From: Bryobacterales bacterium
GTDB lineage: Bacteria > Acidobacteriota > Terriglobia > Bryobacterales > Bryobacteraceae
Reading direction: 5' to 3'
DNA length: 64,000 nucleotides
NCBI GenBank assembly: GCA_003136675.1
Contig: PLFE01000051.1
Span: 1 to 64,000 of the forward strand
Shown: positions 34,657 to 45,200 of the stretch, in pieces
How the letters are laid out: every line of letters begins with the position of its first letter
Position numbering within the stretch: position 1 is the stretch's first letter
Position numbers and translations under genes: made by a program
The notes under the pieces: generated by a model
Databases searched by the model: none
What the model was told of the DNA's origin: nothing
The model's input: the letters and a program-made list of their open reading frames with translations, nothing else

Positions 34657-36504
34657 CTAGAAACGAAAATTCACGCCGCCGCGCAGACTCCGCGGCGTCT
34701 GCACCAGCAGCAGCCGGCCATCGGGCGAAGACACTGGCAGGTATCCCTGGGCGAGCATGTTTCGAATCTCAGCGGTGGCCTCCATGCGGAACGGCAGGCC
34801 AAGCACGGCTGGAATGGGCTGGCGGATCGAAATGGTCAATCCCTGATCGGCCTCTATGCCTTGCGTCGAATAAAGACGGGCCACCAGAGCCGCTCGGCCA
34901 TCGTCCACGAACTGGTAAGAAGCTTTGAAATGCGTACCGGCATGCGGCACCGCGGCGGAGGCGATGGCCGTGACAGCTTGCCGCTGGCTGGTTTCGAGCA
35001 GCCCGCGCAACTCCTCGGGTGTGTCGCTTTCCATCTGCCCGGAACGCGGCGTGAGCACGCCAACGGACCCGTATTCCAGGGTCATCTGAACGTTGTCGCC
35101 CAGGTTCTGGGTGAGCCCGCTCGAGAAACCCATGGTGTGGTAATTGCCGGCGTTGAACAGAACGCCATCGGTATAGACATCAGGCAGGAGTTCGCCGCCA
35201 AAGGACGAGTTATCCGCGCCCGAGATCATCAGGGCGGCGTTCTGAACATCCTCGCGATAAATGGATACAAGAACCTCGCGGGATCCGAAACGGCGGGAAT
35301 AGCCGGCTTCGTAGTCTTCACCCCGTTGCACGCGGGCGTGCCCATCGACCAGAGTGACGGCCGACGGCGCTGCCAGAGCGGCGACATCGCGCTGAAGATC
35401 TTCCTGCGGGCCGTCCGCGTCATTCACGGGCGAGTCTCCCGGCGGGCGGCCGAGATCCCGGCGGGCGTTCCCCGACGTATAGGTGACGTTGAGCTTTCCA
35501 CCATCCTGCAGGGCCCACGTAAGGCGCGCGTACGGGCTGAAGTAACGGACGTGGTCCACAAACGCGATGGAATCCATGCCCACGCCGTAGTCGAGGGCCA
35601 GCGAATCGGTCAACTGCATTTTGTCGCCCATGTCGGCGGCCAAAGACCGCAGCGGGGGCGGACCCGATTCGGACGAAGAACTATCGAATAGCGGCGTCCA
35701 GCGCGGGATGTAGAGCTGGCGAAGGGTAATGGATATTTCCGGCGAATCGCCGTCGATGGAGCGGGAATAGGTGGTGCGGACCGCGGCCGATGGCGCATCT
35801 GCTGTGTTCGCATAGGCCACATTCCCCGCAAACTGCACATTGTTGGCGCCGAAGACGTTGGTGGCGAAGGCGAAGGCCGTCCCGACGTCGCCGGCAGGGC
35901 CGCCCGAGTTCATGTCCCCCGCGGAAAAGCTCACCATGCCCCGATTGTCCGTGAAGTAGCTGGCGTGGCGGGAACTGGCGGACGCTGTCGAACTGACGGA
36001 GCCGTCGTCAGGCAAATATCGGAAAACAGGGCGCGTGGCGCTCGAAGACCGCAGCACCCACTTCCAGTCCTGATTTAATATCCCGTCGCCGCGTCCCGCC
36101 GCCGGCAGCAGGCGGATGGAACTGAAGAGTCCGGAAAGATTAATATCGAGTATTTGGCTTTGGCCGGACTGAACCTGAATCTGATCCCGCAAAACCGGAA
36201 CGAACGTCGCGAACGAGACACGCACCGAGTACAGATCCGGCGCCAGGCCCGCGAAGATGAAAAACCCTTCGTCGTCTGTTAGCCCGCGCTCCACCAGCCT
36301 TTCTTGGTGGTTAAACACCTGCACCACCGCGCCCATTCGGGCTTGTCCACCGGTGTCTGTGACGCGCCCTTCGATCGCTCCGCCAAGCTGAAGAGGGGAT
36401 ATGGCCCACGAGGCGCAAGGCTCGGATAGCGTCGCGATCAGCATCGCGAGCATAGCCGCCTTAAAACGAGTGACATGCGTCCTGGGGATCATCGTCCGCC
36501 TCAC
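34657..36504 (-). CDS. Carboxypeptidase-regulatory-like domain plus outer-membrane beta-barrel protein
   Basis: The 615-residue protein has a long N-terminal region with a signal sequence (to about 35). A carboxypeptidase-regulatory Ig-like domain follows ('GAIEGRVTDTGGQARMGAVVQVFN' near 42 to about 125). About 450 residues with alternating hydrophobic strands end in 'GVNFRF', a typical C-terminal aromatic of outer-membrane barrels. It resembles the TonB-receptor paralogues further downstream but is half their length and has no recognisable plug domain. It is tightly followed by lepB and preceded by the GWxTD gene with a 22-base gap. Confidence 0.75.
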   Translation of the reverse strand: MRRTMIPRTHVTRFKAAMLAMLIATLSEPCASWAISPLQLGGAIEGRVTDTGGQARMGAVVQVFNHQERLVERGLTDDEGFFIFAGLAPDLYSVRVSFATFVPVLRDQIQVQSGQSQILDINLSGLFSSIRLLPAAGRGDGILNQDWKWVLRSSSATRPVFRYLPDDGSVSSTASASSRHASYFTDNRGMVSFSAGDMNSGGPAGDVGTAFAFATNVFGANNVQFAGNVAYANTADAPSAAVRTTYSRSIDGDSPEISITLRQLYIPRWTPLFDSSSSESGPPPLRSLAADMGDKMQLTDSLALDYGVGMDSIAFVDHVRYFSPYARLTWALQDGGKLNVTYTSGNARRDLGRPPGDSPVNDADGPQEDLQRDVAALAAPSAVTLVDGHARVQRGEDYEAGYSRRFGSREVLVSIYREDVQNAALMISGADNSSFGGELLPDVYTDGVLFNAGNYHTMGFSSGLTQNLGDNVQMTLEYGSVGVLTPRSGQMESDTPEELRGLLETSQRQAVTAIASAAVPHAGTHFKASYQFVDDGRAALVARLYSTQGIEADQGLTISIRQPIPAVLGLPFRMEATAEIRNMLAQGYLPVSSPDGRLLLVQTPRSLRGGVNFRF

Positions 36505-36526
36505 GCCAAAAATACAAATCCGAATA

Positions 36527-38194
36527 TTAGGTTACCGTAAAAGTAGCCGTTGGGGTTAACGTTTGGTTGCGGTTCTTATCTACAACCTTCATCTTGAGCT
36601 CGTAATGGCCGGGCACCATTTTCGTGAGCGGGAGCAGTTTCTCCACCGTTACCTGATTCGCCGAGCCAACGATTGCTTCCGAGAAATCGAGAACATTGTC
36701 GGTGGATCCCACTTTAGAAATCTGATATTGGATGACGCCGTTCGGTTTCTGGGTTTTCTCATCCGGGCCAAAATTGTAGAGCTGCAGATAAATGCCCATC
36801 TTTTCGTCGTGACTGAATGTGTCGTTCAGGCGCGGGCGAACCTTGGTCGTGCCCACAACGAACTGGCCCGCGCCGATCTGCCGGGTAGGAACCTTCTCGA
36901 TGACATCGGCCAGAATCAGACTGCTGGACGCCAGCTTTTCATCGTCAAAACGCGGTACCGTGATTGCCGCTTCGTAGTTCTGCACGGTTCCGGCGACCAC
37001 ATCCTTACAAACAATATTGATGCGGTACATTCCCGGAGGCAGCGGGACGGACTCCTGCCAGACCGACGAATGCTTCATCTGTTCGGCAAGCATCTTCTGC
37101 GCCACCGGCACTTCCACGGTGTGCTCGAAGGTGTTCACCACGCGGCGTGAGATGGTGGTAATGCGGCCGTAAATATTGATCACGGCCTTCTCCACGCCTT
37201 CCTTTTCCTGAAATTGCAGATCCTTGTTCTCGAACTGCATGGTGACGTTCGTGAGCACCGAAGCATTGGTGACACGGATAAAATCCGTCTCCACCTTCAT
37301 CGGAAGGACGTTGTAGGTGACGTGCGAAGTAATCAGGGCTTCGAGATCCTTGAACTTAATGGCGGGCGCCTTCTGCAGGTTGGCGAACCGCTGGAGGCGC
37401 TCGAACTCATTCATGCTCTGCGGTTCGGTGCTCTGATTGTTGCCCAGATGCGTGCCGTCCGTGCGATTGAACCGGTCCGTCTTGGAGCTAAGCCCCAACT
37501 GTTCATTCCATGTCAAACCCGCATTGGGCACATAAAGCAGCGCGTCCTTTTCTGAGGGGTCCATGGTCATGTGGTATTCGCCCGACATGGTGGTGTCGAC
37601 GAACTCGATCATGATGTTATTGCCCATGCCTTCCAGATACCGATACGTCCACTGCTCAAACGGGTAGGTGGAGGTCTCACCGCCGCCCTCTTCGATGGGG
37701 CGCTCGTAGCTGCCGCCGGAGGGGTGCGATTCGATTTCGTCGGGTGGACCGAAAGTAATGTAGATCCGGCCGCGATCCGTCTTCCAGCCCGGAATCCCGG
37801 ACGCGTAATGATCGTTGGCGTAAGCGATGCGGCGGTAGTGTTCCTCTTTGAACTCGTTCTCGGCCGTATCCGGGGTGGGATCGCGCCGCAGCCAGAACTG
37901 CTCAATAAACTGCTCCCGCTCTTCGTCCGTATTCAGATGCTTGAACGCAGCCCGTTCCTCATCGGTGATGATGTAGACCACGTCTTCGTTCAACCACTTC
38001 TTATAGGGAGTCTGAAGTTCCTTGACGAGGGCCTTCTCGCGCTTCTCCCTTTCCTTCTTGGAGAGCGGTTTGGAAACGGTTTGATTCTCTTCGCCCGCCG
38101 CAGGTTTTTGGTCCTGAGCGGAAAGGTTGACAGGATAAAGAGCTAGGGCGGCTGAAACAACGCCGGCGACCCAGACTTGGGATGAGGAACTCAT
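36527..38194 (-). CDS. GWxTD domain-containing protein
   Basis: The start at 38194 follows AGGTGG about five bases upstream; a longer start at 38239 adds 15 residues. The 555-residue protein has a signal peptide and the GWxTD domain (about 60-190), with 'WLNEDVVYIITDEERAAF', 'FIEQFWLRRDPTPDTAENEF', and 'GWKTDRGRIYITFGPPDEI'. A C-terminal beta-rich part follows (from about 350), ending 'QTLTPTATFTVT'. GWxTD proteins are secreted, found mainly in Acidobacteria and Bacteroidetes relatives, and have no known function. It is the first gene of the minus-strand envelope run. Confidence 0.9.
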   Translation of the reverse strand: MSSSSQVWVAGVVSAALALYPVNLSAQDQKPAAGEENQTVSKPLSKKEREKREKALVKELQTPYKKWLNEDVVYIITDEERAAFKHLNTDEEREQFIEQFWLRRDPTPDTAENEFKEEHYRRIAYANDHYASGIPGWKTDRGRIYITFGPPDEIESHPSGGSYERPIEEGGGETSTYPFEQWTYRYLEGMGNNIMIEFVDTTMSGEYHMTMDPSEKDALLYVPNAGLTWNEQLGLSSKTDRFNRTDGTHLGNNQSTEPQSMNEFERLQRFANLQKAPAIKFKDLEALITSHVTYNVLPMKVETDFIRVTNASVLTNVTMQFENKDLQFQEKEGVEKAVINIYGRITTISRRVVNTFEHTVEVPVAQKMLAEQMKHSSVWQESVPLPPGMYRINIVCKDVVAGTVQNYEAAITVPRFDDEKLASSSLILADVIEKVPTRQIGAGQFVVGTTKVRPRLNDTFSHDEKMGIYLQLYNFGPDEKTQKPNGVIQYQISKVGSTDNVLDFSEAIVGSANQVTVEKLLPLTKMVPGHYELKMKVVDKNRNQTLTPTATFTVT

Positions 38195-38503
38195 AAGACC
38201 ACCTTTATTGCTGCCTGCTATTCTACCCCACTTTTGCAAAGCTGCGTCAATTGTGAAAAGCGCTCACAGTTGGCCCAAACCGCTGGCACACTGCTTCAAG
38301 AATAAGTGATGAATCGCACGTTCGCCAGGATCGATCTGACGAGGCGGAATGAGGCGTCTGATATTCTCCAAATTTCCATAGAGAATTCCGGGAACGATTC
38401 GCCATCTCCCTGAAAATAAGTGAGTTATGTTTGGGATTGAACTTGCATGTTTGAAGCTCTCGAATACCTGGTGTTTTGGGAGTTTAACTGTGAAGGAGAA
38501 AGA
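38195..38503. promoter_or_regulatory. Divergent promoter region between the GWxTD gene and the first TonB receptor gene
   Basis: This region of about 310 bases holds a TGTGA-N7-TCACA dyad at 38252-38268 and a sigma-54-like element at 38433-38447 on the plus strand. A ribosome binding site AAGGAG is at 38493-38498 before the receptor ATG. An in-frame start at 38447 lies inside the promoter element and is therefore unlikely. No gene is seen in the gap. Confidence 0.45.
38433..38447 (+). promoter_or_regulatory. Candidate sigma-54 promoter of the first TonB receptor gene
   Basis: The sequence TTTGGGATTGAACTTGCA has GG (38434-38435) and GC (38446-38447) exactly ten bases apart and a complete TTGC. 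Transcription would begin near 38459, about 45 bases before the ATG at 38504. The same TTTGGGATT-N3-CTTGC arrangement recurs before the second receptor gene, which supports a real shared element. Confidence 0.6.
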
Positions 38504-41500
38504 ATGAAGTTTAAGCAGATTTCGATTTCTGCACTGTTGTTCGCGATGGCCGTGGTGACGTTGCCTGTCCTTGAGGCGCAGACCATGACCACCGGCGACG
38601 TCAGCGGCGTGGTAAGCGATCAGTCGGGGGCGGTGCTGCCGAGCGCAACCGTCACATTAACGAATAAGGCTGTCGGCTCGGTACAGACGACCACAACGAA
38701 CGGCCAGGGCGGCTACCACTTCGCCCTACTGCCATCGGGAGCCTACACGGTTTCCGCCTCGACGCCGGGGCTTGCCTCGGATACGGTGCGGATCACTGTT
38801 GAGATCGGCCAGGCCGCGAACATCAACCTGACCGCCAAGATCCAATCGACGACGCAAACGGTGGAAGTGAACGGCGAAGTCCAAGCGGTACAAACCGAGA
38901 ACGCGAATTTATCGCGGACATTCGACGCGGCGCAGTTGGCGGAACTGCCAGCGCCGGGCGGCGATATCACCAGCGTGGCGTTCACCACTCCGGGCATCAC
39001 GGTGAATACGGGTGGGGGATACGGAAATTTCAGTTCGCACGGGCTTCCGGGAACCGCGAACCTGTTCACCATCAACGGAAACGATTACAACGATCCTTAC
39101 CTGAACCTGAACAATTCAGGCGCGAGCAACCTCTTGCTGGGCCAGAACGACGTCTCCGAAGCTTCGGTGGTGCAAAACGCCTATAGCGTGGAATACGGCC
39201 GCAACGCGGGCGCACAGGTAAATTTTGTGACCAAATCCGGCTCCAACAATTTCCATGGCGACCTGTTCGAGAACTATAACGGCACGCTGTTTAACGCCAA
39301 CGACTTCTTTAACAACACAAACGGCCTCCCCACGCCGCATGCGGTGTCCAATCAATACGGCGCCAATTTCGGAGGGCGAATTCTAAAAGACAAGCTCTTC
39401 TTCTTCACCGATTTTGAGGGCTTCCGGTACGTGCTGCCGACGGCGGGCTATGTGACGCTGTTGTCGCCGCAGTTGCAACAGTATATGGAGAGCACCCTGA
39501 ACCCCGCGCAGCTGGCTGTCTACAACAACGCGTTTAGTGAATTCAGCGGGGTGCAATCGAAGGCCACCCCCACCACGAACGGCACCGGACCTTTGCAGGA
39601 TGCGAACGGCAATCTGGGTTGTGCGGATTTTGCCGGCACGGCAAACCCCGCAGGCGGTGTTTTCGGTGTGAACGTGCCTTGCACGGGCGCATACGCGACC
39701 AACGCCAACAACCTGAACACGGAGTGGCTCATGACCGATCGCGTGGATTACAACGTGAGCGACAAGAACAAAGTCTACTTCCGCTTCAAGGTGGATCATG
39801 GCGACCAGGCCACGGGCACCAACCTGGTGAATTCCGCATTTAACGTATCGAGCGTCCAACCTCAATATGAGGGTCAGATCAATTGGACGACGATCGCTTC
39901 GCCGACCGTGGTGAACAACTTCATCGGATCGGTGCTATGGTACAGCGCGCTGTTCTCCAGCCCGAATATCAAATCCCTCGAGCAGACGAATCCCTTTGAT
40001 CTCTATGATCTGGTGGGAGGCATCAACGCCACCGGCGGCGCCGGCCTTTACCAGCTCGGGTTCGGCTACGGCGGCATCGGCTATGACGTATTTCCGCAGG
40101 GACGCAACTCCGGGCAGCTCGGCCTGGTGGACGATCTGTCGATTGTCAAAGGCAAGCACACCATCAAGCTGGGCGCCAACTTCCGCAAGAACGACGTCTC
40201 CGACGACTCTCTGCAGATCAACGCCGCGGGCAGCTACTTCTTCACCACGTTCACGGATTTCGTCCAGGGCGTTACCAATCCCAACACGGGCAGCGAATAC
40301 ACCCAGTCTTATGCACCCATCTCGGTAGCCCACATCCGTCTGTACAACATCGGCCTGTACCTGCAGGACGAGTGGAACATCAAGAGCAACCTCAAGCTCA
40401 CCTACGGCCTCCGCATGGAGCGCACCGGCAACCCGACTTGCGTGGAAGACTGCTTCTCGCGCCTGGTTGCTCCGTTCAACACCGGTGGTTATACCAATGG
40501 CATCGATACTCCGTATAACCAGACCATTGAGACCGGCTTGCAGCACGCCTATGGAAGCACCGAGCTCGCGAACTTCGACCCCCGCATCGGGATCGTATGG
40601 AGTCCGTTCAAGAGCACGAACAGCACCGTGATTCGCGCGGGCGGCGGTTTATTCTCCGATCTCCCTCCGGGCGGCATCGTGGCCAGCGTCTTCGAGAACC
40701 AGCCGTTCCTTTATACGGCCAACGTGTTCAACGGCTCTGAAGTCGGCCTCGCCAGCGACCCCAACAGCGCCACGGCGGGCGGCCTCGCTCAATACAGCGC
40801 GTTCAAGTCCGGTTTCGCCTCGGGCCAAACTCTGGCTCAGTTGAATAATTCGGTTCCGGGCGGATTCGGCCCCATCAACTTCTTCTCCACCCCCGGCGAA
40901 CTGAAAACACCGGAGTATCTGGAGTGGAGCTTCGAGATTCAGCAGCCCATCGGGAACAAGAACGTGTTTGTGGCTACCTACGCGGGAAACCATGGATACA
41001 ATCTCTTCCTCATCAATCCCTTTGTCAATACTTCGGTGAATACCGCGGTCTACTCGAGTTTCGGGGACCTGCCGCTCTCGGCGCCGGACCCGCGCTTTGC
41101 CGCCGTCAGCCAGTTGGCCAATGTCGGCGTCTCCAACTATGACGGTTTGTCGCTCCAGTTCCGCCGATCCTTCTCCTACGGATTCCAGGGACAAATCGGC
41201 TACACCTGGAGCCACGCTCTGGATGACATTTCGAGTTTGCCGGGCGAGCCTTTCAACTTCAATAACTCGCTGACCACGCAAACCACCCCCATCGCCGCTC
41301 TCAACTACAGCAACTCCGATACGGACATCCGGCACAGCCTGGTGGCAGACTTTACCTGGGATAGCCCCTGGAAGCCCTCCAGCCGCGCCATGGGTTACTT
41401 ACTCGGCGGTTGGACGCTGGCTGGGAAATTCTATGCCCGGTCCGGCTCCCCTTTCAGTGTTGTTGCGGGTAACGGAATCAGCGGCCCCATGGCCTCCACC

Positions 41501-41935
41501 ATCGGGGCCGGCGGCACCATCCTCGCCGACGTCCTGAACCCCAACGTTTCCCGGAACTGCGGCGCGAGCGCCGTAAGCTCTCCGTGCTTCCAATCCACCG
41601 ACTTCGCCTGCCCGATCGGCTCAACCGGCTGCACGGCGCAAACCGACTTCGGCAACCTTCCCCGCAATTCCTTCTACGGTCCGGGTTACTTCGACATCGA
41701 TACCACCCTGGCCAAGAGCTTCAGCGTCACCGAGCATGCCAAATTCAAACTGATTGTGCAGGCTTACAACTTGTTGAATCACCCGAATTTCGCAAATCCG
41801 TTCGCAAATGTCAGCGACGGCGCGTTTGGGACCATCTTCAGCACGGTTTCGGCGCCCACCAGTCCCTACGGCTCTTTCCAGGGTTCGGCGGTCTCCGGCC
41901 GTGTTCTCACGGTCGGCGGACGTTTCGAGTTCTAA
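38504..41935 (+). CDS. TonB-dependent receptor-like outer-membrane protein with carboxypeptidase-regulatory domain (copy 1)
   Basis: The ATG at 38504, after AAGGAG, gives 1143 residues. A signal peptide is followed by a carboxypeptidase-regulatory domain ('TTGDVSGVVSDQSGAVLPSATVTLTN', about 25-105), then a plug-like region ('ITSVAFTTPGITVNTGGGYGNFS', 'RNAGAQVNFVTKSGSNNFHGDLFENYNG'). A very long beta-barrel ends in 'VLTVGGRFEF'. This is the large Acidobacteria Oar/Cna-type TonB receptor family, probably importing or binding glycans or peptides. It is paralogous to the next gene along its whole length. A hairpin terminator follows. Confidence 0.93.
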   Translation: MKFKQISISALLFAMAVVTLPVLEAQTMTTGDVSGVVSDQSGAVLPSATVTLTNKAVGSVQTTTTNGQGGYHFALLPSGAYTVSASTPGLASDTVRITVEIGQAANINLTAKIQSTTQTVEVNGEVQAVQTENANLSRTFDAAQLAELPAPGGDITSVAFTTPGITVNTGGGYGNFSSHGLPGTANLFTINGNDYNDPYLNLNNSGASNLLLGQNDVSEASVVQNAYSVEYGRNAGAQVNFVTKSGSNNFHGDLFENYNGTLFNANDFFNNTNGLPTPHAVSNQYGANFGGRILKDKLFFFTDFEGFRYVLPTAGYVTLLSPQLQQYMESTLNPAQLAVYNNAFSEFSGVQSKATPTTNGTGPLQDANGNLGCADFAGTANPAGGVFGVNVPCTGAYATNANNLNTEWLMTDRVDYNVSDKNKVYFRFKVDHGDQATGTNLVNSAFNVSSVQPQYEGQINWTTIASPTVVNNFIGSVLWYSALFSSPNIKSLEQTNPFDLYDLVGGINATGGAGLYQLGFGYGGIGYDVFPQGRNSGQLGLVDDLSIVKGKHTIKLGANFRKNDVSDDSLQINAAGSYFFTTFTDFVQGVTNPNTGSEYTQSYAPISVAHIRLYNIGLYLQDEWNIKSNLKLTYGLRMERTGNPTCVEDCFSRLVAPFNTGGYTNGIDTPYNQTIETGLQHAYGSTELANFDPRIGIVWSPFKSTNSTVIRAGGGLFSDLPPGGIVASVFENQPFLYTANVFNGSEVGLASDPNSATAGGLAQYSAFKSGFASGQTLAQLNNSVPGGFGPINFFSTPGELKTPEYLEWSFEIQQPIGNKNVFVATYAGNHGYNLFLINPFVNTSVNTAVYSSFGDLPLSAPDPRFAAVSQLANVGVSNYDGLSLQFRRSFSYGFQGQIGYTWSHALDDISSLPGEPFNFNNSLTTQTTPIAALNYSNSDTDIRHSLVADFTWDSPWKPSSRAMGYLLGGWTLAGKFYARSGSPFSVVAGNGISGPMASTIGAGGTILADVLNPNVSRNCGASAVSSPCFQSTDFACPIGSTGCTAQTDFGNLPRNSFYGPGYFDIDTTLAKSFSVTEHAKFKLIVQAYNLLNHPNFANPFANVSDGAFGTIFSTVSAPTSPYGSFQGSAVSGRVLTVGGRFEF

Positions 41936-41967
41936 TCGGTTTCAACCGAACCGCAGGAGTGTAAAAC

Positions 41968-41995
41968 AAAGGGGAGCCGCAAGCCTCCCCTTTTT
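41968..41995 (+). terminator. Rho-independent terminator after receptor copy 1
   Basis: The arms AAAGGGGAG and CTCCCCTTT flank an eight-base loop and are followed by a run of T. It lies 33 bases after the receptor stop codon. The arms are nearly identical to those of the terminator after receptor copy 2. Confidence 0.85.
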
Positions 41996-42120
41996 CTTGG
42001 GTCCTGTCCCAATCCTCATTCCACTTCCCTAGTTCGTAGCCTCGCCAGTCCTTTCTCCCGTTTTTCATAGAAACTTTCCGGACCCGTTATGTATCTCACA
42101 GAAAACAATCGAGTTCCTTT

Positions 42121-42135
42121 TGGGATTCCGCTTGC
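42121..42135 (+). promoter_or_regulatory. Candidate sigma-54 promoter of the second TonB receptor gene
   Basis: The sequence TTTTGGGATTCCGCTTGCT has GG (42122-42123) and GC (42134-42135) ten bases apart with a full TTGC. It matches the element before receptor copy 1 at TTTGGGATT and CTTGC, differing only in the three central bases. The start point would be near 42147, about 70 bases before the ATG. No other strong promoter was seen in the 282-base gap. Confidence 0.6.
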
Positions 42136-42217
42136 TAAACTAACTGTACGAAAAAAGCCGCAGAGGGTTGCGGCCGGGAATTGTAAATAGTTTTTTTGGA
42201 GGAGAACTTAAAGAAAT

Positions 42218-45200
42218 ATGACGAAAACCATGATGGCGGGACTCTTGGCCTCGCTGTTGCTGGCGCTTACACCTGCTGGCGCGCAGTCCTTAACGTCCGG
42301 TGACATTACCGGAACCATTACGGACCCGAGCGGCGCGGTGATCGCGGGCGCAACGGTTACTTTGACCAGCGTCGACGAAGGCAGCGTTCAAACAACCACG
42401 ACAAGCCAGGCGGGCGTCTATCGCTTTAGCTTGTTGAAACCGGGACGATATGCAGTCGTAGCCAGTCAAGCCGGATTTGAAAAGGCTGAGCGGAAGATGG
42501 AACTGGTGGTAGGCCAACTGCTCAACGCGGATCTGAAGCTGGCGGTTGGAGCTGCCACGCAGACGATTGAAGTATCGGCGGACGCAGGAACAGTAAGTGT
42601 GGACCCCGCGCAGGTAACTTCTTTCACAGCCGCTGAAGTGGCTTTGCTTCCGAGCGCCGGTGGTGACATCACCAACATTGCGGACACCGCTCCGGGCGTG
42701 ATTGTCAATACGACCGGTGGATACGGTAACTTTACCGCCAACGGTTTGCCGGCAACTTCGAACCTGTTCACGGTCAATGGCGAGAACGACATGGACCCCT
42801 ACTTCAACATCAACAACTCCGGCGCGTCGAACCTGACCCTGGGGTCGAACGAAATTGAAGAAGCGACCGTCACCACCAACGCCTATAGCGGCCAGTACGG
42901 CCAGCTTTCGGGCGCGCAGGTCAGCTACATCACAAAGTCCGGAACCAACCAGTTTCACGGGAATGGAACCTACTCCTGGAACGGCCGGGATTTGAACGCC
43001 AACGACTGGTTCAGCAATGCGACGGACACGCCGCGGCCATTCGCCAACGCGAATCAATGGGCGGCCGGTATAGCTGGTCCCATCATCAAGAACAAGACAT
43101 TTTTCTTCGTGGACTACGAAGCGTTGAATTTTGTGCTCCCCAATGTGGACACGGTAGAGTCTCCCACTCCGGCGTTCGCAAGCGCGGTTCTGGCCAACGT
43201 GCAGGCTCTGGAGCCGGTGGAATACCCGACTTATCAGAAGATCATGGGGCTCTATGCCAACGCGTCCGGCGCGAGTGGCGCAACGCCGCTGGCGAATAAC
43301 GCCCAGTGCAATGCCCTCCAACTGCCGGGATTCAATCCGGGTACCTCCGCTTGCTCGCAGATCTTCGAGACGACGCCGACTGCTCATGCGACCGAGTGGA
43401 TTCTTGCTTTCAAAATCGATCATCAGCTCACCGATAACGATCACATGTTCTTCCGGTTCCGCAACGATGAGGGAACCCAGCCGACCACAATCGATCCGAT
43501 TAGCCCCAACTTCGACGCGCTTTCGCAGCAGCCTTCCTGGGACGCGCAGTTCGGCGAAACGCACATCTTCGGACCCCACGCGACGAATGAGTTCGTCGCC
43601 AGTTTGAGCCATTACCAGGCGCAATTCCTGCAGAACGACCAGACGGTTCTTTCGACGCTTCCTTACGGGATCGCCATGTCGGGCCTGAATCTTTCCTCCA
43701 TTGACAGCGAGATCGCGGATTTTCCGCAGGGCCGCAACATCACGCAATGGCAGTTGATCGACAACTACACCGTGAACAAAGGCAGGCACACTCTGAAGTT
43801 TGGCGAGAACTTCCGTCGTTACGACGTGAGCGATCACAACTTCTTCTATAACTACCCGGAAGTATACTTTGGCTACAACGCGCAGGTCGGCCTACAGCAG
43901 TTTGTGGACGGCGTGGCGTATCAGTACCGCCAGTCGCTGAACACGCAAAGCGATGTTCCGGTGTCCATTTGGGGCCTCGGACTGTACGCCATGGACGAAT
44001 GGGCCGTGCGGCCGAATCTGAAGTTGACTCTGGCTCTGCGCGCGGAGAGAACCTCCAATCCGGTTTGTCACACGGATTGCTTCTCGAACTTCAACGCGCC
44101 GTTCACCAGTCTGGCGAGCGCGACTGCGCCCGACCCGACCGTGGTGCCGTATAGCGCCGATATCTCCTCCGGCCAGAAATACGCGTTTCCCGGCGTAGAT
44201 GCCGTCGATTGGTCTCCGCGCTTCGGATTCTCGTATTCTCCGGGCGGCAGCCAGAAGACGGTTGTCAGCGGTGGCTTCGGAATCTTCTACGACGGCCCTC
44301 CGGCTGGTCTGCTTGACGATCTTCTGGCCAATCCGCCGAATTCGGTAGCGATTCGCGTCCGGCCTACGGGCGGAACGTTGCCCTTCGATCCGGCAGGTGG
44401 AGCGGCCACCTGGGCTGCTTCAGCCGGCGCTTACAACATCAACCAGTCCTACAGCCAGATTTCCGCTTCGCTGTCGGCGCTTGGATCGGTGTTCGCGGTG
44501 CCCGCCTTCACGCAGATCGCAGGGACCATCCACTCGCCTGAGGTTCAGGAGTGGAATCTCCAAGTGCAGCGTTCGCTCACTGAATCGCTGGTGATGACGC
44601 TGTCCTATAACGGCAACCACTCGATCAAGATCCCGTACACCAACAGTTGGCCCAACGCCTATGATCCGTATGGTATTTTCCCGACGGTTCCCGGCGTCTC
44701 TGAAACTGGCCCGCTTGTCCCCAACTACGGTGAAGTCTCGGTGGTGCAGAGCGGCGCGGTTTCCAACTACAACGGCGGAACGGTGAGCCTCCGGAAGCGC
44801 TTCTCGCATGGCTTCTCGGCTCATTTCAATTACACTTACGCGCACGGCCTGGATGAAGTCTCCAACGGCGGCATCTTCACCTACGGTGATTCGTTGCTGG
44901 GGCAGATCAATCCCACCAGCTTGCGCGCCAGCAACTACGGCAATTCGGATTACGATATCCGGCACAGCTTCAACGGCGACTGGGTCTACAATCCCAGCTA
45001 TAAGTTCAGCAACAAGTTCATGCAGGCTCTGCTGGGCGGCTGGCAGTACTCCGGCAAGATCTTCTGGCGCAGTGGTCTTCCATTCTCCGTCACCGACGGC
45101 TACTGGAACGGAGCTTTCGGCAACGGCGGCGGCACGATTCTCGCGACTCCCGTTTCGGGCGGTGGCGCGGTGCAGCCCAACAGTTGCGGGTCTGGCGCGG

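Noticed and set aside
38252-38268. TGTGA/TCACA dyad as a CRP site
   Set aside because: The spacing is seven bases instead of six, and no CRP gene is at hand; left as an unassigned dyad.
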